DNA of 64,000 nt from Algoriphagus algorifonticola (lineage in GTDB: Bacteria > Bacteroidota > Bacteroidia > Cytophagales > Cyclobacteriaceae): the NCBI RefSeq assembly GCF_007655305.1, contig NZ_VLOG01000048.1, positions 25,917 through 89,916 of the forward strand. Direction: 5' to 3'. Position 1 is the first letter of the stretch. Every line of letters starts with the position of its first letter. The notes beneath the pieces were generated by a model, which was not told where the DNA came from, made no database searches, and saw nothing but the letters and a program-made list of their open reading frames with translations. Shown here in pieces: positions 28,644 to 37,368 of the stretch. The translations under genes were made by a program, and so were the position numbers.

Positions 28644-29370
28644 CATATCCAAAAAATTTGGCAAGCTGCAAGTGCTCAATGAATTCAATCTGGAATTTGA
28701 GCTCGGCAACAGCTATGCGCTCATGGGGCCAAACGGCTCCGGCAAAACTACCCTGATCAAAACCATCCTCGGTATGGTGATTCCTGATAGTGGGGATATT
28801 AGGGTGGGAAATCAGTCTATCAAAGGTGATGTGTCCTATCGGAAACAGATTGGCTATATGCCTCAGATTGGGCACTACCCGGCCAATATAAAAATCGGTC
28901 AGCTATTTTCGATGATGAAAGACATGCGTCCCGAAATCAAAAAATACGATTTGGAGCTTGTAGAAGCTTATGGCCTCGAAGAAATGAAAGATAAAGCTAT
29001 GGGGACACTTTCTGGCGGTACTCGCCAAAAAGTCTCTGCAGCCTTGGCTTTTCTTTTCCACCCAAGCATTCTTATTCTCGATGAGCCTACTGCCGGGCTT
29101 GATCCCATTGCCGTTGAGGTACTTAAAGCCAAAATCAAAAAGGAACGGGATCAGGGGAAGCTGATTCTGATTACTTCCCATATTCTCAGTGATCTGGAAG
29201 AGCTGACTAACCGTGCGATTTACATTTACGAAGGAGAGGTGTTTTTCTCCAACACCATTGAAGAGCTGAAGGAAATCACCGGAGAGAGCAAGTTTTCCCC
29301 GGCAATTGCCAAGCTGATGGAGTGGACCCTAAAAAAGAAGTCAAAAAAAACCATACTGAATCATGTTTAA
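28627..29370 (+). CDS. nosF: NosF ABC transporter ATPase
   Basis: 247 residues. Walker A is GPNGSGKTT (near residue 35), the signature is LSGGTRQK, Walker B is ILILDEPTAGLDP, and the switch His is in LITSHILSDLEE. Full-length ABC ATPase. It pairs with the NosY permease in the NosDFY complex required for NosZ cofactor assembly. It overlaps nosD by 17 bp and nosY by 8 bp, so the three are coupled. Confidence 0.93.
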   Translation: MISVHNISKKFGKLQVLNEFNLEFELGNSYALMGPNGSGKTTLIKTILGMVIPDSGDIRVGNQSIKGDVSYRKQIGYMPQIGHYPANIKIGQLFSMMKDMRPEIKKYDLELVEAYGLEEMKDKAMGTLSGGTRQKVSAALAFLFHPSILILDEPTAGLDPIAVEVLKAKIKKERDQGKLILITSHILSDLEELTNRAIYIYEGEVFFSNTIEELKEITGESKFSPAIAKLMEWTLKKKSKKTILNHV

Positions 29371-30130
29371 GCTACTCAAATACGCGCTATACGACATTCT
29401 GAAATCCCGCTTTGCGATCATTTATACCGTTTTTCTGGCATTGGTAGCGATTTCGATTTATCAGGTTTCGGACGATCTGAGCAAAGTTTCTCTGAGTCTG
29501 ATGAACATCATGATCCTGTTTATTCCGTTGATTTCGGCGGTTTTTGCCACTACCCATTTTTACAATAACCTGGAGTTTATCGAGTTGATGCTGGCTCAGC
29601 CGGTAAAGCGGATTCATGTGTTTCTCAGCCAACTCCTGGCCGTTGTGATTATGTTGAGTTTATCTATTTTGCTAGGATTTGGACTTCCCATGCTACTTTG
29701 GGGTGCTGATAGCAGCTTAATCACGCTACTGGTTGTTGGAGTAGTACTAAGCTCAGTCTTTGCAGGATTTGCATTTTTGGCGAGCGTACTTACTAGGGAC
29801 AAAGCCAAAGCCATCGGTATAAGTTTGGCACTGTGGATTTACTTTTCCTTGGTCTATGATGGTTTAGTCTTGTACATCATTTACAGTTTTGCCGATTATC
29901 CTCTGGAAAAAGCCACCTTGGCATTGGTTATGTTAAATCCTGTTGACCTGGGAAGAATACTCATGTTGATGCAGTTGGATATTTCGGCCTTAATGGGCTA
30001 TACAGGGGCATTTTTCCAACAGTTCTTTTCCAGTGGATCAGGCATTTTTATTGCCACATTTGCATTGTTGATATGGATGCTTGTTCCGAATTATCTTGCC
30101 ACTCGGATTTTTAGAAAAAGGGATTTTTGA
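29363..30130 (+). CDS. nosY: NosY ABC transporter permease
   Basis: 255 residues with about six membrane helices and the ABC-2 permease layout. It starts inside the nosF end, and a cytoplasmic coupling region includes FKLLKYALYDILKSRFAII. The block FIELMLAQPVKRIHVFLSQLLA is typical of NosY. It is the last gene of the nos operon; no clear terminator was identified after it. No nosR gene is present, as expected for a clade II cluster. Confidence 0.9.
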   Translation: MFKLLKYALYDILKSRFAIIYTVFLALVAISIYQVSDDLSKVSLSLMNIMILFIPLISAVFATTHFYNNLEFIELMLAQPVKRIHVFLSQLLAVVIMLSLSILLGFGLPMLLWGADSSLITLLVVGVVLSSVFAGFAFLASVLTRDKAKAIGISLALWIYFSLVYDGLVLYIIYSFADYPLEKATLALVMLNPVDLGRILMLMQLDISALMGYTGAFFQQFFSSGSGIFIATFALLIWMLVPNYLATRIFRKRDF

Positions 30131-30304
30131 TCTCATAGCTTAAAACTCAACTGGTTATAAGTCGGGTTGTCTTATACTTTAATTTTTCAGGAATTCGTTT
30201 TCAATTCGAAGGATGTTTATCGGATGTACAATGCTTTCAATCATTAGTTTGTACATTTTTTTATCAATGAGATGGATTTGCGTCTGATCGATCATTAGAT
30301 CAAT

Positions 30305-30452
30305 TTGAAAAAAATATGGAGATAACTCTGAGATTTCTCAGCGATATCTAAATGAATACTTGGATCACCTGGAAAAGACCCAGCAGTTTGGTGGGGGCAA
30401 TAAGGAGGTGACCAAAGAGCTATTGGAAAATAGAAAGTCTGAGATGGAATAA
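30305..30452 (+). pseudogene. Detached C-terminal fragment of the sulfatase gene
   Basis: The sequence from about 30307 to 30430 closely matches the last 125 bp of the sulfatase gene (13735-13860), with only scattered substitutions. It reads KKYGDNSEISQRYLN onward to ELLENRK, then SEME and a stop. There is no upstream sulfatase body and no start codon. Its end differs from the intact gene, so it derives from a related copy or has diverged. It marks a deletion or recombination scar right after nosY. Confidence 0.85.
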
Positions 30453-30456
30453 TCTA

Positions 30457-30648
30457 TTATTTCACTCCCAAGAGTCGAAATGGAAGCATAAAAATGCCTC
30501 GAACAAAGTCGAATGAAATATCTATGGCAAGGCCCAGTAATTTGAATGGAAGCAAAAGCAACCAGACAAATGGGTAGAGAATTAAAGCTATGATCGCAAT
30601 GGGCCAGCAAAGCACCAGAAGGATTAACCAAAGTAGAAAGTTGAGCAT
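30457..30648 (-). CDS. Small hydrophobic membrane protein
   Basis: 63 residues with two or three hydrophobic stretches (about residues 3-25, 28-45 and 50-60), including CWPIAIIALILYPFVWLLLLPFKLLG and two LPF(R/K)LLG repeats. Small proteins of this type occur across Bacteroidota without known function. An ATG start is present. There is no operon partner; the convergent neighbour on the left is the sulfatase remnant. Confidence 0.55.
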   Translation of the reverse strand: MLNFLLWLILLVLCWPIAIIALILYPFVWLLLLPFKLLGLAIDISFDFVRGIFMLPFRLLGVK

Positions 30649-30816
30649 AGATAATTTAATAGTAAATTAATAGAACAAAGAAAATGCCTAAATAATTTAT
30701 TCATTGATTTAGAGTGTTTTATAAAAAATTGCATCAAGGAGGTGCTACAATTTCGGACACCTGTTGTCCTATTATTCGAAATAATCTTAAAATTGTAGGA
30801 TCTAAACTTTAGGTAA

Positions 30817-31311
30817 ATGAAAAGCACTGAATCAGCCTTTGAAAAGGCTGAAAGACTAATGGATGTATTTGGTTTTGATATCGTCAAATTTGATAGAAAT
30901 AGACCATGGGGAGGATTCTTGGTGATCCATGAAAATCAGGCAAAAAAATTTGCCAAACAATTTTTTCCGGAGGAGGATTTTGAAGCATTAAAAATTTCTG
31001 AAAAGTTAAGTCCCAAAATATTACTTGTGGCACCTGAAAAAAGGCTAAGTTGGCAATATCATTTTAGAAGAGCAGAAATCTGGCGATGCATTGATGGAAA
31101 GGTTAAAGTAGCCACCAGTATGACAGATGAGGAAAAGGATGTAATCACTCTTGAAAAAGGAGATAAAATAAAATTACAGCAAGGAGAAAGACATCGCCTG
31201 ATAGGTTTGGAGGATTGGAGTATGGTGGCTGAAATCTGGCAGCACATAGATGCGACAAACCCCTCAGATGAGGATGATATTGTAAGACTCCAGGACGATT
31301 TTGGAAGATAA
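30817..31311 (+). CDS. Cupin protein related to type II mannose-6-phosphate isomerase domain
   Basis: 164 residues. RPWGGFLVI opens a cupin related to the C-terminal part of mannose-6-phosphate isomerase/GDP-mannose pyrophosphorylase. LLVAPEKRLSWQYHFRRAEIWRCIDGKVKV gives the first cupin motif, and KGDKIKLQQGERHRLIG the second with its metal-binding His. The C-terminus, AEIWQHIDATNPSDEDDIVRLQDDFGR, is typical of Bacteroidota phosphoheptose/mannose isomerase-like cupins. Sugar-phosphate isomerisation is possible but unproven. Monocistronic. Confidence 0.75.
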   Translation: MKSTESAFEKAERLMDVFGFDIVKFDRNRPWGGFLVIHENQAKKFAKQFFPEEDFEALKISEKLSPKILLVAPEKRLSWQYHFRRAEIWRCIDGKVKVATSMTDEEKDVITLEKGDKIKLQQGERHRLIGLEDWSMVAEIWQHIDATNPSDEDDIVRLQDDFGR

Positions 31312-31845
31312 TATTTGCTTTTCAATTCAGAAGTTTCTGAAAATCAACATGAGGGTAAGAGACCGGAAGGGAACCAAAATCATTCTAGATGGGATGGCAG
31401 TCTTTATATTTTAAAGGAAACTTTGATCAGTGTTTATCTTTTCTTCGCTACAAGTGAATTAACTAGACTAAAAGAAGCAACGTATTTGGGCGAAAGCGAA
31501 CTTTTGCCCCAATTATTTAAATTGAATGAATAATCTTAATGTATCATGTACCAGGGGGGAAGGTATTTTAAGTTCTGAGATGATTAGATAAAATTAGAAA
31601 ATTTAATTTTTCGGATATTTCTCAATCATGGCATTTATCCCATTTTTTTGATTGACTGGCTAGAAGATAAATATTTCGACTCCGCTTAGTAGAGGTTGTC
31701 GAAGCTTCTGGTTTTGATATTTTGGGTCTATTCTTAGCCATATATTTTACTTACAGATAAAAACGCGAATACATATTTTATTTTTTTCAAATTATATTTT
31801 TTGAGGATAAAAATATAAATTTAATAAGACCAAACACCTTGCACT
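31312..31845. other. Intergenic gap, repeat traces only
   Basis: No convincing gene. A short TTG-started frame at 31315-31533 is low-complexity and not called. At 31677-31706 a degenerate copy of the TTCGACT...CTTAGT / GTCGAAG type palindrome common in Bacteroidota can be seen. Confidence 0.45.
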
Positions 31846-32385
31846 ATGAAAATTCTAAAGTATGTGGGGCTTATAGTCCTGATCATTATTGCTGTTCCCT
31901 TGATTTCTGCCCTTTTCATCTCAAGGGATTATGGAGTCGTTGAAAAAGTCATTATCGAAAGACCGATTGCCGAAGTTTACGAGTTTACCAAGTATCTGAA
32001 AAATCAGGATCAATTCAGTAAATGGGCGCTGATGGATCCCGAAATGGAAAAGTATTATGAGGGTGAAGACGGAACGGTAGGTTTTGTCGCAGGATGGAAA
32101 AGTGAAAACCCTGATGTTGGACATGGAGAGCAGGAGATTTTAGCAATCAAGGAGATGGAGAGGATAGACTATGAGCTAAGATTCATCGAGCCTTTTGAAA
32201 GTACTGACAAGGCTTACTTGGCTTATGAACCTCTAGGCCCTAATCAAACAGAAGTGACTTGGGGATTTGAGGGACACATGAGTTACCCCATGAATGTCAT
32301 GATTCCCTTGATGAATATAGAAAATATGCTGGCTGAGGATTTTCAAACTGGTTTATCCAACCTTAAAAAGGTCATGGAAAAATAG
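31846..32385 (+). CDS. Membrane-anchored SRPBCC (START/Bet v1-like) family protein
   Basis: 179 residues. An N-terminal helix (residues 4-26) anchors or exports the protein. The rest is an SRPBCC fold: VIIERPIAEVYEFTKYLKNQDQFSKWA at the start, MERIDYELRFIEPFESTDKAYLAYEPLGPNQTEVTW in the middle strands, and a C-terminal helix FQTGLSNLKKVMEK. Such proteins bind small hydrophobic ligands; the ligand is unknown. A terminator follows. Confidence 0.78.
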   Translation: MKILKYVGLIVLIIIAVPLISALFISRDYGVVEKVIIERPIAEVYEFTKYLKNQDQFSKWALMDPEMEKYYEGEDGTVGFVAGWKSENPDVGHGEQEILAIKEMERIDYELRFIEPFESTDKAYLAYEPLGPNQTEVTWGFEGHMSYPMNVMIPLMNIENMLAEDFQTGLSNLKKVMEK

Positions 32386-32408
32386 CATCAGAAGGAGTAG
32401 AGATTAAG

Positions 32409-32440
32409 AGCTCAATTCCTCTACAGGATTTGAGCTTTTT
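32409..32440 (+). terminator. Terminator of the SRPBCC gene
   Basis: AGCTCAATTCCT, short loop, AGGATTTGAGCT, then TTTT. It lies between two convergent genes; the T run favours rightward transcription. Confidence 0.7.
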
Positions 32441-33287
32441 ATTTTGAAAGCTCGACCAGTCTGCCTACCATGATTCCAGATTGAGTTCTATTTGCCTGCA
32501 AATAATCATGCAGTGGGAGCATAGAGATTTCCACTTCTTTATTTTTGGAGCTGGCATGCAAAAGATGAATTCTTCCATTTTTTTCAATGGCAAAGCCGAC
32601 ATGTACCATGTCTAGGTTGGGGATTGTAGTGGTGATGGCAATGATGTCTCCTGACTGAATTTTTTCTTCCACTGAGTGGATTTGGTCCTTGGGAATAAAA
32701 TAATAAGATCGTTGAGCTATTGCAGATTCAATTTTCCGCAATTGGTCAACATTTTCTTTTTGACTCAATTGGGGATAAAACTGTGGGTTTTCAGTCATAA
32801 ATGAAGGCTTATTGGTATAAGAAACCCCACCTATTGCCTGAGTCATATCCATGACAATTCCTTTTTGCTCATTGTCATAAATCCAATCTGAGAAATAATG
32901 AAGTCTACTGGTATAGCCTTTGTTTTCTCCCTGTCTGTATCGAATCTTCTCTAATTCCTCTTCAAAGTCCTTCATGCTGAATTTCCCCATTTGACTTATT
33001 CGGGTGAGTCCAAGGACAGTTTCCACAAATGTAGTGCAATCCACACCCATTAGATTGATAACCAATTGCTCAGGACCTGGACCCTCCAATGTTTTTTCCA
33101 CATAGGGAGTTTTTAAAAAAGACTGACCTATCTCAATAGCTTGGAGATGGATTGGGTTGTTTGGGTTATTTTCTAGAGAGAGGTTTTCAAGTGTGCTTTC
33201 TAATTTTTCCCTGCTTTGAAGGTCGCAGACAGTCTGAGCAGAGAGCTTAAATGATAGAATGAAAAAAAGTATAAAAAAGCGTTTCAT
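32439..33287 (-). CDS. DUF1460 family exported amidase-like protein
   Basis: 282 residues from the ATG at 33287, where a signal peptide starts (MKRFFILFFILSFKLSAQ). A longer in-frame start at 33371 adds 28 residues that bury the signal and is unlikely. GVDCTTFVETVLGLTRI carries the catalytic Cys of the NlpC/P60-like DUF1460 fold, and MVHVGFAIEKNGRIHLLHASS carries the His pair. Characterised relatives are peptidoglycan amidases of Bacteroidota, so a cell-wall turnover role is likely. Confidence 0.82.
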   Translation of the reverse strand: MKRFFILFFILSFKLSAQTVCDLQSREKLESTLENLSLENNPNNPIHLQAIEIGQSFLKTPYVEKTLEGPGPEQLVINLMGVDCTTFVETVLGLTRISQMGKFSMKDFEEELEKIRYRQGENKGYTSRLHYFSDWIYDNEQKGIVMDMTQAIGGVSYTNKPSFMTENPQFYPQLSQKENVDQLRKIESAIAQRSYYFIPKDQIHSVEEKIQSGDIIAITTTIPNLDMVHVGFAIEKNGRIHLLHASSKNKEVEISMLPLHDYLQANRTQSGIMVGRLVELSK

Positions 33288-33440
33288 TAGGAATGGAAGT
33301 TTAGAATTATTGAATTGACCAAATTTGAATTGGCACTGTGCATTGAAGGTACAAAGTATTTTTTTGACCACTTTTAATAGGAATTAGAATTTAGATCGAC
33401 TTTTTGTTCCTTGAAATTCAAAGAGCTCGTTTTCTAAGAC

Positions 33441-35609
33441 TTACAGTGAAAGCTTAAATCCACCATTGATTACAAATCCATCGACAGGGGCATAAATGTC
33501 CCTGAATTGGGGGTCACTGATATTTCCTGTGAAAATGGTGTCAAATCTGGTTTGTCGAGTATCTAAGAAGTTTTCGAAATTGAGAAATAAGGAAAAGGAT
33601 TCTCCCAATTTTTTTTCTGTCATCAGACCCATAATCCAAAATGATTCGCCTGTTTCGCCATCGTTCAAAAGCTGTGGACTGTAGTAATAAGCTTCCAATC
33701 CTATCCAAAAATTATCATGCTTCTCATACATCAACACATTATTCAGCCTATGCTTGGCTACTAGGGGATAAGGGCTGCTTTGATTTTGGAAGCTCTGGAT
33801 AACGTCCGCAAAGGTATAGCCTGTAAATAGCTTCAAATCCTTATAATTCCATTTTAAATTCAGCTCCAGACCCTGGGTTCGGAAGTAGCCACCATTTTGT
33901 TGAAATTCGAATACAGCGCCATTTCTGACTAGCAATAATGGGTCTTGAATTCGGGTATAAAATAGCAAGCTGTTCATCACCAGAGATAGTTCTTCACCTA
34001 ATGAAACCTTGTAGTTAATATCAAAATTTGCTCCTCCGGATCTTTCAGCTTCCAGTTCCCTTGGATTAATTGGAAGAATATTTCTGAATTGGAGACGCTC
34101 AGCATCTTCCGTAAAAACTGTCGGGGACTTGTAACCCAATCCTCCTCCTAAGCGAAAAGTCCAGGCATTTGAGGGTTCGTACATGAATGAAATCTTTGGA
34201 AGGGGAAAAATGCCATAGTCTTTCTGATAATCCAATCTGAGCCCGGATTCTATTGTCCATTTTTCAGATGTATTCCAGATGTTCTGAACAAATACCCCTA
34301 CTGTATTTAGGGTGTAATCGAGTTGTTGATTCAAATTACCTTGCTGCTGCGTAAAGCGATCTGTCCAGAGATTTAGACCGGTAATCCATTCAGTTTTAGA
34401 GTTGGCAGTGCTAAGATTGATCTCGCTGAAGGATAGCATTTGCCTTCCGGAAAATTGATAATCGGGAATGAAAATACTCCTATCATAAAAGCTAAAAGTA
34501 TTTTTAAAAGTTAGCCCGGAGTTATCAGCGAATTGATTAAAATATTTCAGTTCGGTGGATATTCTTTCAGTCTGATTTTTTTCGAAATAAGGGTTTGCTA
34601 CAGATTCGCCTTGAATAAAGTCTACATTTCCACCCAGTCGTTTTTCAGTCATCAAATTCAGTCCGGCTACGATTTCAGACTGTTCATTGACCTCCCAAAA
34701 TAATTTTGGATTGAGCGTAAATCTATCAAATTTCGGAATTGCTGTCAGGCCAATATCTGCAGGATCATAGGCTGTACCCTTGTTGTAAGAGGTAAAAATA
34801 GTAGTCCCGAACTTTTCACCTTTGGCCGAATAAAAGGCGCTCGCATCCAAGCCTAGCGCGGAGGTTCCATTGAGCATCAAAGAAAGTTCTGGACTCTCTC
34901 CCGGAGTTTTTGAAATTAGGTTCACTAGCCCGGCAATAGCTCCTCCTCCGTAAAGGGTGGAAGCAGATCCTTTGATGACTTCCACCTGTGCCAAGTCCAA
35001 AGGCGCAATTTGCATAAGACTCAGGCCTCCGGAATAGCCTGAATAAAGTGGCAATCCATCTCTCAGCAGTTGGGTGTATTTTCCGTCCAAACCTTGAATC
35101 CGTATGCTGGAATTATAGCTGGTGGCAGATGTTTGTTGGGTTTGGATACCTGTACTTTCATTTAGAAGCATACGAATATCTCCGGGTTTCATATTGCCCT
35201 TTTCAGACAGTTCTTCGCCGGCGATAATCTCTACTCGGGTGGGTACATCTTCTATTACTCTACTGCTACGATTAGACTGAACGACCAATTCCTCCAGTTC
35301 TTCATCTGTATGTTTGAGGAAAAATATTTCCGGTGCACTTCCTGCCTCCAGTGGAATTGATCGCTTGATTTGGATGGGTTGGTAACCTAAAAATCTGATC
35401 TCAAATAAATAGGTGCCATCAGGAATATTGTCAATCTGAACCATCCCAGACTCATCTGAAATGTCTCCTATCCCCAATGATGGAATTGAAATGCTGGCCC
35501 CTGGGAGAGGATCCCTTGTTTCGTAGTCTTTGATTTGAGCTCTAAAGCTATGTTGCGCCAGAGCCTGATTTATGCAGAAAAAAGTAATAGCCAGGGTTAG
35601 AAGTTTCAT
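33441..35609 (-). CDS. TonB-dependent outer membrane receptor
   Basis: 722 residues. Signal peptide (residues 1-18), then a carboxypeptidase-regulatory-like domain (about 20-105). The TonB box region and plug follow (VIEDVPTRVEIIAGEEL, IQTQQTSATSYNSSIRIQGLDGKYTQLLRDGLPLYSG, ASTLYGGGAIAGLVNLISK), then a 22-strand barrel ending in the aromatic-poor motif FKLSL. This layout resembles siderophore, haem or metal receptors rather than SusC, since there is no partner lipoprotein. The divergent neighbour is a Dps-like protein, hinting at iron, which is inference. Confidence 0.88.
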   Translation of the reverse strand: MKLLTLAITFFCINQALAQHSFRAQIKDYETRDPLPGASISIPSLGIGDISDESGMVQIDNIPDGTYLFEIRFLGYQPIQIKRSIPLEAGSAPEIFFLKHTDEELEELVVQSNRSSRVIEDVPTRVEIIAGEELSEKGNMKPGDIRMLLNESTGIQTQQTSATSYNSSIRIQGLDGKYTQLLRDGLPLYSGYSGGLSLMQIAPLDLAQVEVIKGSASTLYGGGAIAGLVNLISKTPGESPELSLMLNGTSALGLDASAFYSAKGEKFGTTIFTSYNKGTAYDPADIGLTAIPKFDRFTLNPKLFWEVNEQSEIVAGLNLMTEKRLGGNVDFIQGESVANPYFEKNQTERISTELKYFNQFADNSGLTFKNTFSFYDRSIFIPDYQFSGRQMLSFSEINLSTANSKTEWITGLNLWTDRFTQQQGNLNQQLDYTLNTVGVFVQNIWNTSEKWTIESGLRLDYQKDYGIFPLPKISFMYEPSNAWTFRLGGGLGYKSPTVFTEDAERLQFRNILPINPRELEAERSGGANFDINYKVSLGEELSLVMNSLLFYTRIQDPLLLVRNGAVFEFQQNGGYFRTQGLELNLKWNYKDLKLFTGYTFADVIQSFQNQSSPYPLVAKHRLNNVLMYEKHDNFWIGLEAYYYSPQLLNDGETGESFWIMGLMTEKKLGESFSLFLNFENFLDTRQTRFDTIFTGNISDPQFRDIYAPVDGFVINGGFKLSL

Positions 35610-35796
35610 GCTCCAAATGTATCATTCCTGAGCCTGAGAAAATTGAATTTTTCCAAAAAGGGAGAAAATTAGCTGTGGTCTGTCTACTACCAAGAGTGAA
35701 GGATAATTTGGAGAAATAATAAGTCTTATAACTAATTTTCTTAAACATTTTGGGTGTAAAAGGCTTTAATAAGTAAACCAACGTATTGATTTTAAC

Positions 35797-36288
35797 ATGA
35801 AAAGATTCACATTTTTATTTGTTTTTATGATGGCATGGGTGCTGGAAGTCAATGGACAGGCAGCCACTACTGCTAAACTGCAGGAAACTTTGGAAGACCT
35901 GGTTAGCCTAGACAGATTAGTGAGACAGGTTCACTGGAATGCGAGGGGAACTGCTGCCTATTCTTTACACGAATTAACGGGCGAGTTTCATGCGGACTTG
36001 GATTCTCAGCAGGATATTTTTGCTGAGCAGCTTTCAATATTGGGTGTAGATCCCGTAGTCTCGTTTGAGAAGCTGACCCAAAACGTACACGCAGTTCCCA
36101 ATGCCAATCAAAAGCATATGAGAAAAGTCGGAATTGATTTATTGATTAAGCATTACCAACAAATGATTAATCAAGTCAAGGAAAGAATGAAAGGAATTGA
36201 TGATTTAGTGGTTGAAGATCATTTTATCGGTTTAAGAGCCATGCTGGAATTACAACAATGGAAACTGAAACTAGAACAAGAGATTTAA
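35797..36288 (+). CDS. Dps-like ferritin with an export signal
   Basis: 163 residues. Residues 1-20 are a signal peptide (KRFTFLFVFMMAWVLEVNG), unusual for Dps, which is normally cytoplasmic. The mature part is a Dps four-helix bundle containing VRQVHWNARG and LHELTGEFHADLDSQQDIFAEQLSILG. Ferroxidase residues His46, His58, Asp73 and Glu77 have the same spacing as E. coli Dps (His51, His63, Asp78, Glu82). The protein would oxidise and store iron, or quench peroxide, in the periplasm. It is divergent from a TonB receptor and ends at a strong terminator. Confidence 0.82.
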   Translation: MKRFTFLFVFMMAWVLEVNGQAATTAKLQETLEDLVSLDRLVRQVHWNARGTAAYSLHELTGEFHADLDSQQDIFAEQLSILGVDPVVSFEKLTQNVHAVPNANQKHMRKVGIDLLIKHYQQMINQVKERMKGIDDLVVEDHFIGLRAMLELQQWKLKLEQEI

Positions 36289-36290
36289 AA

Positions 36291-36317
36291 AAAAGCTGCC
36301 GTTTGGCAGCTTTTTTT
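36291..36317 (+). terminator. Terminator of the Dps-like gene
   Basis: AAAAGCTGCC, loop GTTT, GGCAGCTTTTTTT. Perfect stem directly after the stop codon. Confidence 0.9.
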
Positions 36318-36359
36318 ATGTTCAATTCTCAATTGTCGCTATCAATTTTTAAATAACGA

Positions 36360-36560
36360 ATTATGGATATCCTCTTTCTTTCCAAAATTAACAAAAATAC
36401 GGCTTATTGTCTGCTAAAAGGATCAGAATCAGTAAGCTTCGCCTGCCTGCCGTGGCTGGGTCTTCGGTCATCGGTCGCCTGTACTGAGCGAAGTCGAAGT
36501 ATCCAACCAGCCAAGCAAAGAAGATAAGGCAACTGGCGTGATTGCGGATAATCAGATAAC
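36360..36560. repeat. Dispersed about 190-bp repeat, copy A
   Basis: Shares ATGGATATC...CTTTCTT, GGCTTATTGTCTGCT, AAGCTTCGCCTGC, GTGGCTGGGTCTTCGGTCAT and GATTGCGGATAATCAGAT with copies at 48916-49093 and 63938-64000. This copy holds an inserted TACTGAGCGAAGTCGAAGTA palindromic repeat at about 36482-36501. Reading frames are not conserved between copies, so it is not a gene. Confidence 0.8.
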
Positions 36561-36600
36561 AAATACCTCAATAACTATTCACTAATAACAAACTCCCATT

Positions 36601-37245
36601 TCACAGATTCTCAATAGCTTCCTTAATCAAGTGCTCTCCCTCCAAAATTTCAAAGGAGGAATTACTAGCTATTTTGGAGTCCAAAACATGAATCAACGTT
36701 TCAGCAACATCTTCTCTGGAAATCTTTCCTCTTTTATTGAGAGCATAAGCCGCTTGAATTTTTCCCTTTCCAGCATCATCGGTTAAACCACCGGGCCTGA
36801 CTATGGTGTAGGAGATACCGGAATTTTTCAAATACTCATCTGCCTCATGCTTCGCCTCCAAATAAAAATAAATAGGGGAGTCAGGATCTGGATTTCCGGC
36901 TCCCATTGAACTCAACATGACGTACTTTTCAATTCCGCTTTTGAGTGCCAAATCCACACTCTTTTTCGCTCCTTCCTGATCCACAGCTATGGTTTTGTCC
37001 TTTCCTGTAGACGAACCTGAACCTGCTGCGAAAATCACCAAATTTATGTCCTTATAGGCATGGGAAAAGTCCTTCTCCAAATCTCCCATTACTGTGGGAA
37101 CACCCAAATCTTCAAAATACTCTTTCTGAGATTCTTTTCGGATCATGGCTGTTGGTTGATATTCCTGGGAGCTTGCCAATTTTTCGCAAATCAGCCTTCC
37201 TGTAATTCCATTAGCTCCGATAATTAATACATTCTTTTTTGACAT
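36601..37245 (-). CDS. NAD(P)-binding protein (atypical SDR, NmrA/HSCARG type)
   Basis: 214 residues from the ATG at 37245; an upstream in-frame start at 37341 adds a hydrophobic leader from intergenic DNA. The glycine-rich turn NVLIIGANGITGRLICEKL is at the start, VIFAAGSGSSTGKDKTIAVD in the middle, and a YFYLEAKHEADEYLKNSGISYTIVRPGGL block near residue 130. It resembles the YwnB/YtfG-like NAD(P)H-binding oxidoreductases or sensors. Substrate unknown. Confidence 0.8.
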   Translation of the reverse strand: MSKKNVLIIGANGITGRLICEKLASSQEYQPTAMIRKESQKEYFEDLGVPTVMGDLEKDFSHAYKDINLVIFAAGSGSSTGKDKTIAVDQEGAKKSVDLALKSGIEKYVMLSSMGAGNPDPDSPIYFYLEAKHEADEYLKNSGISYTIVRPGGLTDDAGKGKIQAAYALNKRGKISREDVAETLIHVLDSKIASNSSFEILEGEHLIKEAIENL

Positions 37246-37368
37246 GTTAAAAAGGTTTAAGGTTAGAAAATTGATTTGATAGGATTTTATCTGACAGAAT
37301 AGAAAAAGCCAAAAGCTAAAATCCCAAAAGCTTAAATACATTTACTAAACCTACTAGAAGAGGAAAAG

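Noticed and set aside
31315..31533. Short rightward frame after the cupin gene
   Set aside because: TTG start, no family character, no terminator; probably untranslated.
31803..31816. GGATAAAAATATAA before the SRPBCC gene, similar to the Rrf2-type palindrome
   Set aside because: Only one half-site matches; the second arm reads TATAA instead of TATCC, and the gene has no link to the regulon.
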